Part shown: piece by piece, positions 13,701 through 28,000 of the stretch
How positions within the stretch are numbered: position 1 is the first letter of the stretch
Layout of the letters: each line of letters begins with the position of its first letter
From: Cherax quadricarinatus
Lineage: Eukaryota; Arthropoda; Malacostraca; Decapoda; Parastacidae
Direction of reading: 5' to 3'
NCBI RefSeq assembly: GCF_038502225.1
Contig: NC_091298.1
Coordinates: 36,390,844-36,454,843 of the forward strand
DNA: 64,000 bases
Translations under genes and position numbers: made by a program
The notes under the pieces: generated by a model
The model's input: the letters and a program-made list of their open reading frames with translations, nothing else
Told to the model about the DNA's origin: nothing
Database searches by the model: none

Positions 13701-16700
13701 GCTTTACAAACTTCTTCAGTAGCTTACAAACTTTCTCAGTAGCTTACAAACTTCCTCAGCAGCTTACAAACTTCTTCAGTAGCTTACAAACTTTCTCAGT
13801 AGCGTACAAAATACCTCAGTAGCTTGTAAACTTGCTCAGTAGCTTACAAACTTCCTCAAGTAGCTTACAAACTTTCTCAGTAGTTTACAAACTTCCTCAG
13901 TAGCTTACACACTTCCTCAGTAGCTTACAATCTTCCTAAGTAGCTTACACACTTCCTCAGTAGCTTACAAACTTCCTAAGTAGCTTACAAACTTCCTCAG
14001 TAGCTTACAAACTTCCACAGTAGCTTACAAACTTCCTCAGTAGCTTACACACTTCCTCAGTAGCTCACAACCTTCTTCAGTAGCTTACAAACGTCCTATG
14101 TAGCTTACAAACTTCTTCAGTAGCTTACAAACTTCCTCAGTAGCTTACAAACTTCCTCAGTAGCTTACACACTTCCTCAGTAGCTTACAAACTTCCTCAG
14201 TAGCTTACTTTCTCAGTAGCTTTCAAACTTCCTCAGTAGCTTACAAACTTCCTCAGAAGCTTACAAACTTCCTCAGTAGCTTACAAACTTCCTCTGTAGC
14301 TTACACACTTCCTCAGTAGCTTACAATCTTCATCAGTAGCTTACACACTTCCTCAGTAGCTTACAAACTTCCTCAGTAGCTTTCACACTTCCTCAGTAGC
14401 TTACAAACTTCCTCAGTAGCTTTCAAACTTCCTCAGAAGCTTCCAAACTTCCTCAGTAGCTTACAAACTTCCTCAGTAGCATACAAACTTCCTCAGTAGC
14501 TTACAAACTTCCTCAGTAGCTTACACACTTCCTCAGTAGCTTTCAAACTTCCTCAGTAGCTTGCACAAGTCCTCTTTAGCTTACAAACTTCCTCAGTAGC
14601 TTACACGCTTCCTCAGTAGCTTACAAGCTTCCTCAGTAGCTTACACACTTCCTCCGTAGCTTACAAACTTCCTCAGTAGCTTACACACTTCCTCAGTAGC
14701 TTACAAACTTCGTCAGTAGCTTACAAACTTCCTCAGAAGCTTACAAACTTCCTCAGTAGCTTACACACTTCCTCGGAAGCTTACACACTTCCTCAGTAGC
14801 TTACAAACTTCCTCAGTAGCTTACACACTTCCTCAGTAGCTTACGAACTTCCTCAGTAGCTTACACACTTCCTCAGTAGCTTACAAACTTCCTAAGTAGC
14901 TTACACACTTCCTCAGTAGCTAACAAACTTCCTCAGTAACTTACAAACTTCCTCAGTAGCTTACAAACTTCTTGAGCAGCTTACACACTTCCTTAGTAGC
15001 TTACAAACTTCCTCAGTTGCTTACAAATTTCCTCAGTAGCTTACACACTTCCTCAGTAGCTTACAAACTTCCTCAGTGGTTTACACACTTCCTCAGTAGC
15101 TATAAACTTCCTCAGTGGCTTACAAACTTCCTCAGTAGCATACAAACATCCTAAGTAGCTTACAAACTTCCTCAGTAGCTTACAAACGTCCTATGTAGCT
15201 TACAAACTTCCTCAGTAGCTTACACACTTCCTCCGTAGCTTACAAACTTCCTCAGTAGCTTACACACTTTCTCAGTAGCTTACAAACTTCCTCAGTAGCT
15301 TACTTCCTCAGTAGCTTACAAACTTCCTCAGTAGCTTACAACCTTTCTCAGTAGCTTACAAACTTCCTCAGTAGCTTACACACTTCCTCAGTAGTTTACG
15401 AACTTCCTCAGTAGCTTTCATACTTCCTCAGTAACTTGCAAACTTCCTCAGTAGCTTGCACACTTCGTCAGTAGCTTAGAAACTTTTTCAGTAGCTTACA
15501 AACTTCCTCAGAAGCTTACAATCTTCCTCAGTAGCTTACAAACTTCCTCAGTAGCATACAAACTTCTTCAGTAACTTACACACATCCTCAGTAGAATACA
15601 CACTTCCTCAGTAGCTTGCAAACTTCCTCAGTATCTTGCACACTTCCTCAGTAGCTTACAAACTTCCTCAGAAGCTTACACACGTCCTCAGTAGCTTACA
15701 AGCTTCCTCAGTAGCTTACACACTTCCTCAGTAGCTTACAAACTTCGTCAGTAGCTTACACACTTCATCAGGAGCTTACAAACTTTCTCAGTAGCTTACA
15801 AACTTCCTCAGAAGCTTACAAACTTCCTCAGTAGCTTACAAACTTCCTCTGTAGCTTACACACTTCCTCAGAAGCTTACACACTTCCTCAGTAGCTTACA
15901 AACTTCCTCTGTAGCTTACACACTTCCTCAGTAGCTTACAAACTTCCTAAGTAGCTTACACACTTCCTCAGTAGCTAACAAAACTTCCTTAGTAGCTTAC
16001 AAACTTCCTCAGTAGCTTACAAGCTTCTTCAGTAGCTTACACAGTTCCTTAGTAGGTTACAAACTTCCTCAGTAGCTTACACACTTCCTCAGTAGCTTAC
16101 AAGCTTCCTAAGTAGCTTACACACTTCCTCAGTAGCTAACAAAACTTCCTCAGTAGCTTACAAACTTCCTCAGTAGCTTACAAATTTCTTTAGTGCCTTA
16201 CACACTTCCTCAGTAGCTTACAAACTTCCTCAGTGGTTTACACACTTCCTCAGTAGCTTACAAACTTCCTCAGTAGCTTACAAACTTCCTCAGTAGCCTA
16301 CAAACTTCCTAAGTAGCTTACAAATGTCCTCAGTAGCTTGCAAACTTCCTCAGTTGCTTACAAAATTCCTCAGTAATTTACAAACTTCCTCAGTTGCTTA
16401 CAAACTTCCTAAGTAGCTTACACACTTCCTCAGCCGCTTACAAACTTCCACAGTAGCTTACACACTTCCTCTGTAGCTTACAAACTTCCTCAGTAGCTTA
16501 CAAACTTCCGCAGAAGCTTACAAATTTCCTCAGTAGCTTACAAACTTCCTCAGTAACTTACACACTTCCTCAGTAGCTTACAAACTTCCTCAGTAGCTTA
16601 CACACTTCCTCAGTTGCTTACAAACTTCCTCAGTAGCTTACACACTTCCTCAGTAGCTTACAAACTTCCTCAGTAGCTTACAATATTTCTCAGTAGCTAT

Positions 16701-19700
16701 CAAACTTCCTCAGTAGCTTACAAACTTCCCCAGTAGCTTACAAACTTCCTCAGTAGTTTATACACTTCCTCAGAAGCTTACAAACTTCCTATGTAGCTTA
16801 CAAATTTCTTCAGCAGGTTACACACTTCCTCCGTAGATTACAAACTCCCTCAGTTGCTTACACACTTCCTCAGTAGCTTACAAACTTCCTCAGTAGCTTT
16901 ACAAACTTCTTCAGTAGCTTACAAACTTTCTCAGTAGCTTACAAACTTCCTCAGCAGCTTACAAACTTCTTCAGTAGCTTACAAACTTTCTCAGTAGCGT
17001 ACAAAATACCTCATTAGCTTGTAAACTTGCAGAGTAGCTTACAAACTTCCAAAGTAGTTTATACACTTCCTCAGAAGCTTACAAACTTCCTATGTAGCTT
17101 ACAAATTTCTTCAGCAGGTTACACACTTCCTCAGTAGTTTACAAATTTCCTCCGTAGATTACAAACTCCCTCAGTTGCTTACACACTTCCTCAGTAGCTT
17201 ACAAATTTCCTCAGTAGCTTACAAACTTCCTCAGTAGCTTACAATCTTCCTCAGTAGCTTACAAACTTCCTCAGTAGCTTACAAACTTTCTCAGTAGCTT
17301 ACAAACTTCCTCAGTAGCTTACAAACTTCCCCAGTAGCTTTACAAACTTCTTCAGTAGCTTACAAACTTTCTCAGTAGCTTACAAACTTCCTCAGCAGCT
17401 TACAAACTTCTTCAGTAGCTTACAAACTTTCTCAGTAGCGTACAAAATACCTCAGTAGCTTGTAAACTTGCTCAGTAGCTTACAAACTTCCTCAGTAGCT
17501 TACAAACTTTCTCAGTAGCTTACAAACTTCCTCAGTAGCTTACACACTTCCTCAGTAGCTTACAAACTTCCTCAGTAGCTTACACACTTCCTCAGTAGCT
17601 TACAAACTTCCTAAGTAGCTTACAAACTTCCTCAGTAGCTTACAAACTTCCACAGTAGCTTACAAACTTCCTCAGTAGCTTACACACTTCCTCAGTAGCT
17701 CACAACCTCCCTCAGTAGCTTACAAACGTCCTATGTAGCTTACAAACTTCTTCAGTAGCTTACAAACTTCCTCAGTAGCTTACAAACTTCCTCAGTAGCT
17801 TACACACTTCCTCAGTAGCTTACAAACTTCCTCAGTAGCTTACTTTCTCAGTAGTTTTCAAACTTCCTCAGTAGCTTACAAACTTCCTCAGAAGCTTACA
17901 AACTTCCTCAGTAGCTTACAAACTTCCTCTGTAGCTTACACACTTCCTCAGTAGCTTACAATCTTCATCAGTAGCTTACACACTTCCTCAGTAGCTTACA
18001 AACTTCCTCAGTAGCTTTCACACTTCCTCAGTAGCTTACAAACTTCCTCAGTAGCTTTCAAACTTCCTCAGAAGCTTCCAAACTTCCTCAGTAGCTTACA
18101 AACTTCCTCAGTAGCATACAAACTTCCTCAGTAGCTTACAAACTTCCTCAGTAGCTTACACACTTCCTCAGTAGCTTTCAAACTTCCTCAGTAGCTTGCA
18201 CACGTCCTCTTTAGCTTACAAACTTCCTCAGTAGCTTACACGCTTCCTCAGTAGCTTACAAGCTTCCTCAGTAGCTTACACACTTCCTCCGTAGCTTACA
18301 AACTTCCTCAGTAGCTTACACACTTCCTCAGTAGCTTACAAACTTCGTCAGTAGCTTACAAACTTCCTCAGAAGCTTACAAACTTCCTCAGTAGCTTACA
18401 CACTTCCTCGGAAGCTTACACACTTCCTCAATAGCTTACAAACTTCCTCAGTAGCTTACACACTTCCTCAGTAGCTTACGAACTTCCTCAGTAGCTTACA
18501 CACTTCCTCAGTAGCTTACAAACTTCCTAAGTAGCTTACACACTTCCTCAGTAGCTAACAAACTTCCTCAGTAACTTACAAACTTCCTCAGTAGCTTACA
18601 AACTTCTTGAGCAGCTTACACACTTCCTTAGTAGCTTAGAAACTTCCTCAGTTGCTTTCAAATTTCCTCAGTAGCTTACACACTTCCTCAGTAGCTTACA
18701 AACTTCCTCAGTGGTTTACACACTTCCTCAGTAGCTATAAACTTCCTCAGTGGCTTACAAACTTCCTCAGTAGCATACAAACATCCTAAGTAGCTTACAA
18801 ACTTCCTCAGTAGCTTACAAACGTCCTATGTAGCTTACAAACTTCCTCAGTAGCTTACACACTTCCTCCGTAGCTTACAAACTTCCTCAGTAGCTTACAC
18901 ACTTTCTCAGTAGCTTACAAACTTCCTCAGTAGCTTACTTCCTCAGTAGCTTACAAACTTCCTCAGTAGCTTACAACCTTTCTCAGTAGCTTACAAACTT
19001 CCTCAGTAGCTTACACACTTCCTCAGTAGTTTACGAACTTCCTCAGTAGCTTTCATACTTCCTCAGTAACTTGCAAACTTCCTCAGTAGCTTGCACACTT
19101 CGTCAGTAGCTTAGAAACTTTTTCAGTAGCTTACAAACTTCCTCAGAAGCTTACAAACTTCCTCAGTAGCTTACAAACTTCCTCAGTAGCATACAAACTT
19201 CTTCAGTAACTTACACACATCCTCAGTAGCCTACACACTTCCTCAGTAGCTTGCAAACTTCCTCAGTATCTTGCACACTTCCTCAGTAACTTACAAACTT
19301 CCTCAGAAGCTTACACACTTCCTCAGTAGCTTACAAGCTTCCTCAGTAGCTTACACACTTCCTCAGTAGCTTACAAACTTCGTCAGTAGCTTACACACTT
19401 CATCAGGAGCTTACAAACTTTCTCAGTAGCTTACAAACTTCCTCAGAAGCTTACAAACTTCCTCAGTAGCTTACAAACTTCCTCTGTAGCTTACACACTT
19501 CCTCAATAGCTTACAAGCTTCCTAAGTAGCTTACACACTTCCTCAGTAGCTAACAAAACTTCCTCAGTAGCTTACAAACTTCCTCAGTAGCTTACAAGCT
19601 TCTTCAGTAGCTTACACACTTCCTTAGTAGGTTACAAACTTCCTCAGTAGCTTACACACTTCCTCAGTAGCTTACAAGCTTCCTAAGTAGCTTACACACT

Positions 19701-20850
19701 TCCTCAGTAGCTAACAAAACTTCCTCAGTAGCTTACAAACTTCCTCAGTAGCTTACAAATTTCTTTAGTGCCTTACACACTTCCTCAGTAGCTTACAAAC
19801 TTCCTCAGTGGTTTACACACTTCCTCAGTAGCTTACAAACTTCCTCAGTAGCTTACAAACTTCCTCAGTAGCCTACAAACTTCCTAAGTAGCTTACAAAT
19901 GTCCTCAGTAGCTTGCAAACTTCCTCAGTTGCTTACAAACTTCCTCAGTAGCTTACAAACTTCCTCAGTAACTTACAAACTTCTTCAGTAGCTTATAAAC
20001 TTCCTCAGTAGCTTACAAACTTCCTCAGTAGCTTACAAACTTCTTCAGTAGCTTACAAACTTCCTCAGTAGCTTATAAACTTCCTCATTTGCTTACAAAC
20101 TTCCTCAGTAGCTTACAAACTTCTTCAGTAGCTTACAAACTTCCTCAGTAGCTTATAAACTTCCTCAGTAGCTTACAAACTTCTTCAGTAGCTTACAAAC
20201 TTCCTCAGTAGCTTATAAACTTCCTCAGTAGCTTACAAACTTCCTCAGTAGCTTACAAACTTCCTCAGTAGCTTACAAACTTCCTCAGTAGCTTACAAAC
20301 TTCTTCAGTAGCTTACAAACTTCCTCAGTAGCTTATAAACTTCCTCAGTAGCTTACAAACTTCTTCAGTAGCTTACAAACTTCCTCAGTAGCTTACAAAC
20401 TTCTTCAGTAGCTTACAAACTTCCTCAGTAGCTTATAAACTTCCTCAGTAGCTTACAAACTTCCTCAGTAGCTTACAAACTTCTTCAGTAGCTTATAAAC
20501 TTCCTCAGTTGCTTACAAACTTCCTCAGTTGCTTACAAACTTCCTCAGTTGCTTACAAACTTCTTCAGTAGCTTACAAACTTCCTCAGTAGCTTACAAAC
20601 TTCTTCAGTAGCTTATAAACTTCCTCACTTGCTTACAAACTTCCTCAGTAGCTTGCAAACTTCTTCAGTAGCTTATAAACTTCCTCAGTAGCTTACAAAC
20701 TTCCTCAGTAGCTTACACACTTCCTCAATAGCTTACAGACTTTCTCAGTAGCTTACAAACTTCTTCAGTTGCTTACAAACTTCCTCAGTAGCTTACAAAC
20801 TTTCTCAGTAGCTTACAAACTCTCAGTAGCTTACAATCTTCCTTGGTAAG
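7787..20850. repeat. 20-bp satellite array with higher-order structure
   Basis: About 650 tandem copies of CTTCCTCAGTAGCTTACAAA. The left end (7787 to about 8700) is nearly homogeneous, with a 240-bp block repeated (rare variant TTCAAACTTTCTCAG at 8361 and 8601). The centre is diverged but organised in higher-order repeats. The marker TTCTTGAGCAGC occurs at 11671, 14969 and 18604 (spacings 3298 and 3635). The marker ACAATATTTCTCAG occurs at 10037, 13382 and 16680 (spacings 3345 and 3298). The third block is longer because a segment of about 300 bp around AGTTTATACACTTCC (16755 and 17056) is duplicated. The right end (about 19960-20700) mixes CTTCTTCAG, CTTCCTCAG and TTATAAA units in shorter cycles. 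The 60-residue frames at 11674 and 14972 are artefacts of the 3.3-kb repeat. Confidence 0.97.
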
Positions 20851-20870
20851 GCTCTGCTTTTCGGGATGGT

Positions 20871-21346
20871 TTACCTGGAGTTTACCTGGAGAAGGTTTCG
20901 GGGGTCAACGCCCCCTCGGCTCGGTGTGGGGCCAGGCCTCGTGGTGGATCAGGGTGTGATCAACCAGGCTGTTACTGGTGGCCGCACGCAAACTGACGTA
21001 CAAACCACAGCCCAGCTGGTCAGGTACTGACTTTAGGTGCATCTCCAGTGCCTTCTTGAAGACAGCCAGGGGTCAATTGGTAATCACCCGTATGTATGCT
21101 GGGAGGCAGTTGAACAGTCTTGGGCCCCGGACACTTACTGTGTTGACTCTCAGTGTACTCGTGGCGCTCCTGCTTTTCCTTGGGGAAATGTTCCATCTCC
21201 TGACGAGTCTTTTGCTTTCATATGAATTGATTTTCGCAAGTTTTGTACTAATCCCTCTAGGATTTTCCAAATGTATATTATCATGTATCTCTCTCGCCAA
21301 CGTTCCAGGGAACACAAATCAAGCGCCTTCAACTGTTCCCAGTAAT
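20871..21346 (-). mobile_element. LINE 3'-end fragment
   Basis: Minus strand: the frame at 21073-21315 reads SVRGPRLFNCLPAYIRVI, a typical LINE ORF2 C-terminus. It is followed in other frames by GCGLYVSLRAATSNSLVD and a G+C-rich 3' end (complement of TTTCGGGGGTCAACGCCCCC). It is the same family and orientation as 3598-4090. It sits exactly between the 20-bp and 19-bp satellites. Confidence 0.72.
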
Positions 21347-21387
21347 TTAGTTAATACCACTCTATACATTTACTGTATACTCTGCAG

Positions 21388-21750
21388 GCAATTAGTGCAA
21401 CAACTACTGTTACAATTACTGCAACAATTATTCCCACAAATACTGCAACAATTACTATAACAATTACTGGAACAATTGCTGCAACAATTACTATATCAAT
21501 TAATGCAACATTTACTCAAGCAATTACTGCAGGAATTGCTGCAACAATTCATGCCACATTTACTGTAACAATAACTGCAACGACTACTGCACAAATTACT
21601 GCAACAATTACTGTAACAAATGCTGCAACAATTACTGCAATAATTGCTGCAACAACGTCTGCAACATTAACTGCACCAACTACTGTAACAGTTGCATCAT
21701 CAACTTTTGCAATAATTACGGCACCATCTACTGCAACAATTTCTGGAGAA
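21388..21750. repeat. Degenerate 12-bp repeat (ACAATTACTGCA)n
   Basis: About 30 diverged copies of a unit close to ACAATTACTGCA, with frequent TACTGT, GCTGCA and TTTACT variants. It is an older, more decayed tandem array than its neighbours and shares the TACTGC core with the 19-bp satellite that follows. Confidence 0.85.
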
Positions 21751-21821
21751 TGGTATATATTAAAGAGGTAATTGCTGCTTCAGTAGTTTACTGATGCCTC
21801 CATAGGCTACCCATGCATTTG

Positions 21822-21968
21822 GTTACTACTGCCTTAGGACGTTACTACTGCCTTAGGACGTTACTACTGCCTTAGGACGTTACTACTGCCTTAGGACGTT
21901 ACTACTGCCTTAGGACGTTACTACTGCCTTAGGACGTTACTACTGCCTTAGGACGTTACTACTGCCTC
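21822..21968. repeat. Homogeneous 19-bp block, GTTACTACTGCCTTAGGAC
   Basis: Seven perfect copies plus a partial one, period 19. It shares GTTACTACTGC with the main satellite but ends CTTAGGAC instead of TTCAGTAT, so it is a separately amplified subfamily just upstream of the large array. A short transition (21969-22029) with scrambled TAGTACTGC pieces separates the two. Confidence 0.95.
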
Positions 21969-22029
21969 AGTAAAAATGAGTACCACAGGTCTAGTACTTT
22001 AGTACTGCCCTAGTACTGCAGCGTCAGTA

Positions 22030-25000
22030 CGTTACTACTGCTTCAGTTTGTTACTACTGCTTCAGTATGTTACTACTGCCTCAGTGTGTTACCACTGCAT
22101 CAGTGTGTTACTACTGCTTCAGTATGTTACTACTGCTTCAGTATGTTACTACTGCTTCAGTATGTTACTACTGCTTCAGTATGTTACTACTGCTTCAGTA
22201 TGTTACTACTGCTTCAGTATGTTACTACTGCTTCAGTGTGTTACTACTGCTTCAGTATGTTACTACTGCTTCAGTATGTTACTACTGCTTCAGTATGTTA
22301 CTACTGCTTCAGTATGTTACTACTGCTTCAGTATGTTACTACTGCCTCAGTGTGTTACTACTGCTTCAGTATGTTACTACTGCCTCAGTGTGTTACTACT
22401 GCTTCAGTATGTTACTACTGCCTCAGTGTGTTACCACTGCATCAGTGTGTTACTACTGCTTCAGTTTGTTACTACTGCTTCAGTATGTTACTACTGCCTC
22501 AGTGTGTTACTACTGCTTCAGTATGTTACTACTGCTTCAGTATATTACTACTGCTTCAGTATGTTACTACTGCTTCAGTATGTTACTACTGCCTCAGTGT
22601 GTTACTACTGCTTCAGTATGTTACTACTGCCTCAGTGTGTTACTACTGCTTCAGTATGTTAGTACTGCTTCAGTATGTTACTACTGCCTCAGTGTGTTAC
22701 TACTGCTTCAGTATGTTACTACTGCTTCAGTATGTTACTACTGCCTCAGTGTGTTACCACTGCATCAGTGTGTTACTACTGCTTCAGTTTGTTACTACTG
22801 CTTCAGTATGTTACTACTGCTCCAGTATGTTACTACTGCTTCAGTATGTTACTACTGCTTCAGTATGTTACTACTGCCTCAGTGTGTTACTACTGCTTCA
22901 GTATGTTACTACTGCCTCAGTGTGTTACTACTGCTTCAGTATGTTACTACTGCTTCAGTATGTTACTACTGCTTCAGTATGTTACTACTGCTTCAGTATG
23001 TTACTACTGCTTCAGTATGTTACTACTGCTTCAGTATGTTACTACTGCCTCAGTGTGTTACTACTGCTTCAGTATGTTACTACTGCTTCAGTATGTTACT
23101 ACTGCTTCAGTATGTTACTACTGCCTCAGCCTGTTACTACTGCTTCAGTATGTTACTACTGCTTCAGTGTGTTACTACTGCCTCAGCGTGTTACTACTGC
23201 TTCAGTGTGTTACTACTGCTTCAGTATGTTACTACTGCTTCCGTGTACTACTACTGCTTCAGTGTCTTACTACTGCCTCAGCGTGTTACCACTGCATCAG
23301 TGTGTTACTACTGCTTCAGTATGTTACTACTGCTTCAGTATGTTACTACTGCTTCAGTATGTTACTACTGCTTCAGTATGTTACCACTGCCTCAGTGTGT
23401 TACTACTGCTTCAGTATATTACTACTGCCTCAGCGTGTTACTACTGCTTCAGTATGTTACTACTGCTTCAGTATGTTACTACTGCCTCAGCGTGTTACTA
23501 CTGCTTCAGTATGTTACTACTGCTTCAGTGTGTTACTACTGCCTCAGCGTGTTACTACTGCTTCAGTGTGTTACTACTGCTTCAGTATATTACTACTGCC
23601 TCAGCGTGTTACTACTGCTTCAGTGTGTTACTACTGCTTCAGTGTGTTACTACTGCCTCAGTGTGTTACTACTGCTTCAGTATGTTACTACTGCTTCAGT
23701 GTGTTACTACTGCTTCAGTATGTTACTACTGCTTCAGTGTGTTACTACTGCTTCAGTATGTTACTACTGCTTCAGTATGTTACTACTGCTTCAGTGTATT
23801 ACTACTGCTTCAGTATGTTACTACTGCTTCAGTGTGTTACTACTGCTTCAGTATGTTACTACTGCTTCAGTATGTTACTACTGCTTCAGTGTGTTACTAC
23901 TGCCTCAGTGTGTTACTACTGCTTCAGTATGTTACTACTGCTTCAGTGTGTTACTACTGCCTCAGCGTGTTACTACTGCTTCAGTGTATTACTACTGCTT
24001 CAGTATGTTACTACTGCTTCAGTGTATTACTACTGCTTCAGTATGTTACTACTGCTTCAGTGTGTTACTACTGCTTCAGTATGTTACAACTGCTTCAGTA
24101 TGTTACTACTGCCTCAGCGTGTTACCACTGCATCAGTGTGTTACTACCGCTTCAGTTTGTTACTACTGCTTCAGTATGTTCCTACTGCCTCAGTTTGTTA
24201 CTACTGCTTCAGTATGTTACTACTGCTTCTGTTTGTTACTACTGCTTCAGTATGTTACTACTGCCTCAGTGTGTTACTACTGCTTCAGTATGTTACTACT
24301 GCTTCAGTTTGTTACTACTGCCTCAGCGTGTTACCACTGCATCAGTGTGTTACTACTGCTTCAGTTTGTTACTACTGTTTCAGTATGTTCCTACTGCCTC
24401 AGTTTGTTACTACTGCTTCTGTTTGTTACTACTGCTTCAGTATGTTACTACTGCTTCAGTATGTTACTACTGCCTCAGTGTGTTACTACTGCTTCAGTAT
24501 GTTACTACTGCTTCAGTATGTTACTACTGCTTCAGTATGTTACTACTTCCTCAGCCTGTTACTACTGCTTCAGTATGTTACTACTGCTTCAGTGTGTTAC
24601 TACTGCTTCAGTATGTTACTACTGCTTCAGTATGTTACTACTGCTTCAGTGTGTTACTACTGCCTCAGCGTGTTAAAACTGCTTTAGTGTATTACTACTG
24701 TTTCAGTATGTTACTACTGCTTCAGTATGTTACTACTGCTTCAGTATGTTACTACTGCTTCAGTGTGTTACTACTGCTTCAGTATGTTACAACTGCTTCA
24801 GTATGTTACTACTGCCTCAGCGTGTTACCACTGCATAAGTGTGTTACTACCGTTTCAGTTTGTTACTACTGCTTCAGTATGTTCCTACTGCCTCAGTGTG
24901 TTACTACTGCTTCAGTATGTTGCTACTGCTTCAGTTTGTTACTACTGCCTCAGCGTGTTACCACTGCATCAGTGTGTTACTACTGCTTCAGTTTGTTACT

Positions 25001-28000
25001 ACTGTTTCAGTATGTTCCTACTGCCTCAGTTTGTTACTACTGCTTCTGTTTGTTACTACTGCTTCAGTATGTTACTACTGCTTCAGTATGTTACTACTGC
25101 TTCAGTATGTTACTACTGCTTCAGTATGTTACTACTGCTTCAGTATGTTACTATTGCTTCAGTATGTTACAACTGCTTCAGTATGTTACTACTGCCTCAG
25201 CGTGTTACCACTGCATCAGTATGTCACTACTGCCTCAGTGTGTTCCTACTGCTTCAGCATGTTACTACTGCTTCAGTATGTTACTACTGCTTCAGTATGT
25301 TACTACTGCTTCAGTATGTTACTACTGCCTCAGTGTGTTACCACTGCATCAGTGTGTTACTACTGCTTCAGTATGTTACTACTGCTTCAATATGTTACTA
25401 CTGCCTCAGTGTGTTCCTACTGCTTCAGTATGTTACTACTGCTTCAGTATGTTACTACTGCTTCAGTATGTTACTATTGCTTCAGTATGTTACAACTGCT
25501 TCAGTATGTTACTACTGCCTCAACGTGTTACCACTGCATCAGTATGTCACTACTGCCTCAGTGTGTTCCTACTGCTTCAGTATGTTACTACTGCTTCAGT
25601 ATGTTACTACTGCTTCAGTATGTTACTACTGCTTCAGTATGTTACTACTGCCTCAGTGTGTTACCACTGCATCAGTGTGTTACTACTGCTTCAGTTTGTT
25701 ACTACTGCTTCAGTATGTTACTACTGCCTCAGTGTGTTCCTACTGCTTCAGTATGTTACTACTGCTTCAGTATGTTACTACTGCTTCAGTATGTTAGTAC
25801 TGCTTCAGTATGTTACTACTGCCTCAGTGTGTTACGACTGCATCAGTGTGTTACTACTGCTTCAGTTTGTTACTACTGCTTCAGTATGTTACTACTGCTT
25901 CAGTATCTTACTACTGCTTCAGTATGTTACTGCTGCTTCAGTATGTTACTACTGCTTCAGTATGTTACTACTGCTTCAGTATGTTACTACTGCTTCAGTA
26001 TGTTACTACTGCTTCAGTATGTTTCTGCTGCTTCAGTTTGTTACTACTGCTTCAGAATGTTACTACTGCTTCAGTTTGTTACTACTGCTTCAGCATGTTA
26101 CTGCTGCTTCAGTATGTTACAGCTGTTTCAGTATGTTACTACTGCTTCCGTATGTTTCTGCTGCTTCAGTTTGTTACTACTGCTTCAGTTTGTTACTACT
26201 GCCTCAGTTTGTTACTACCGCTTCAGTGCGTTACTACTGCTTCAATTTGTTACTACTGCTTCAGTGTGTTACTACTGCTTCAGTGTGTTATTCCTGCTTC
26301 AGTATGTTACTACTGCTTCAGTATGTTACTGCTGTTTCAGTATGTTACTGCTGTTTCAGTATGTTACTACTGCTTCCGTATGTTTCTGCTGCTTCAGTTT
26401 GTTACTACTGCTTCAGTATGTTACTACTGCTTCAATTTGTTACTACTGCTTCAGTGTGTTATTTCTGCTTCAGTATGTTACTACTGCTTCAGTGTGTTAT
26501 TTCTGCTTCAGTATGTTACTACTGCTTCAGTATGTTACTATTGCTTCAGTGTGTTATTTCTGCTTCAGTATGTTACTACTGCTTCAGTATGTTACTACTG
26601 CTTCAGTATGTTACTACTGCTTCAGTATGTTACTACTGCTTCAGTGAGTTATTTCTGCTTCAGTATGTTACTACTGCTTCAGTGTGTTATTTCTGCTTCA
26701 GTATGTTACTACTGCTTCAGTGTGTTATTTCTGCTTCAGTATGTTACTACTGCTTCAGTATGTTACTACTGCTTCAGTATGTTACTACTGCTTCAGTATG
26801 TTACTACTGCTTCAGTGTGTTATTTCTGCTTCTACTTCTGCTTCAGTGTGTTGTTTCTGCTTCAGTATGTTACTACTGCTTCAGTGTGTTATTTCTGCTT
26901 CAGTATGTTACTACTGCTTCAGTATGTTACTACTGCTTCAGTATGTTACTACTGCCTCAGTATGTTACTACTGCTTCAGTATGTTACTACTGCTTCAGTA
27001 TGTTACTACTGCTTCAGTGTGTTATTTCTGCTTCAGTATGTTACTACTGCTTCAGTGTGTTATTTCTGCTTCAGTATGTTACTACTGCTTCAGTGTGTTA
27101 TTTCTGCTTCAGTATGTTACTACTGCTTCAGTATGTTACTACTGCTTCAGTATGTTACTACAGCTTCAGTACATTACTACTGCTTCAGTACATTACTACT
27201 GCTTCAGTATTTTACTACTGCTTCAGTGTGTTATATCTGCTTCAGTATGTTACTACTGCTTCAGTGTGTTACTACAGCTTCAGTATGTTACTACTGCTTC
27301 AGTATATTACTACTGCTTCAGTGTGTTACTACAGCTTTAGTATGTTACTACTGCTTCAGTATGTTACTACTGCTTCAGAATGTTACTACTGTTTCAGTGT
27401 GTTATTTCTGCTTCAGTTTTTTACTACTGCTTCAGTGTGTTACTACAGCTTCAGTATGTTACTACTGCTTCAGTGTGTTACTACTGCCTCAGTGTGTTAC
27501 TACTGCTTCAGTATGTTACTACTGCTTCGGTGTGTTACTACTGCTTCAGTGTGTTACTACTGCTTCAGTGTGTTACTTCTGCTTCTGTATGTTACTACTG
27601 CTTCAGTGTGTTACTACTGCTTCAGTGTGTTATTTCTGCTTCAGTATGTTACTACTGCTTCAGTGTGTTACTACTGCTTCAGTGTGTTACTACTGCTTCA
27701 GTGTGTTACTTCTGCTTCTGTATGTTACTACTGCTTCAGTGTGTTACTACTGCTTCAATGTGTTACTACTGCTTCAGTGTGTTACTACTGCTTCAGTGTG
27801 TTACTTCTGCTTCAGTATGTTACTACTGCTTCAGTGTGTTACTTCTGCTTCAGTATGTTACTATTGCTTCAGTATGTTACTACTGCTTCAGTATGTTACT
27901 ACTGCTTCAGTATGTTACTACTGCTTCAGTATGTTACTACTGCTTCAGTGTGTTACTACTGCTTCTGTATGTTACTACTGCCTCAGTGTGTTACTACTGC

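Noticed and set aside
11674..15154. Two identical 60-residue proteins at 11674 and 14972
   Set aside because: They are identical because the 20-bp satellite has a 3298-bp higher-order repeat, not because of a gene duplication.
7787..20850. CRISPR-like regular short repeats
   Set aside because: Units are contiguous with no unique spacers, and the context is a eukaryotic transposon-rich genome.
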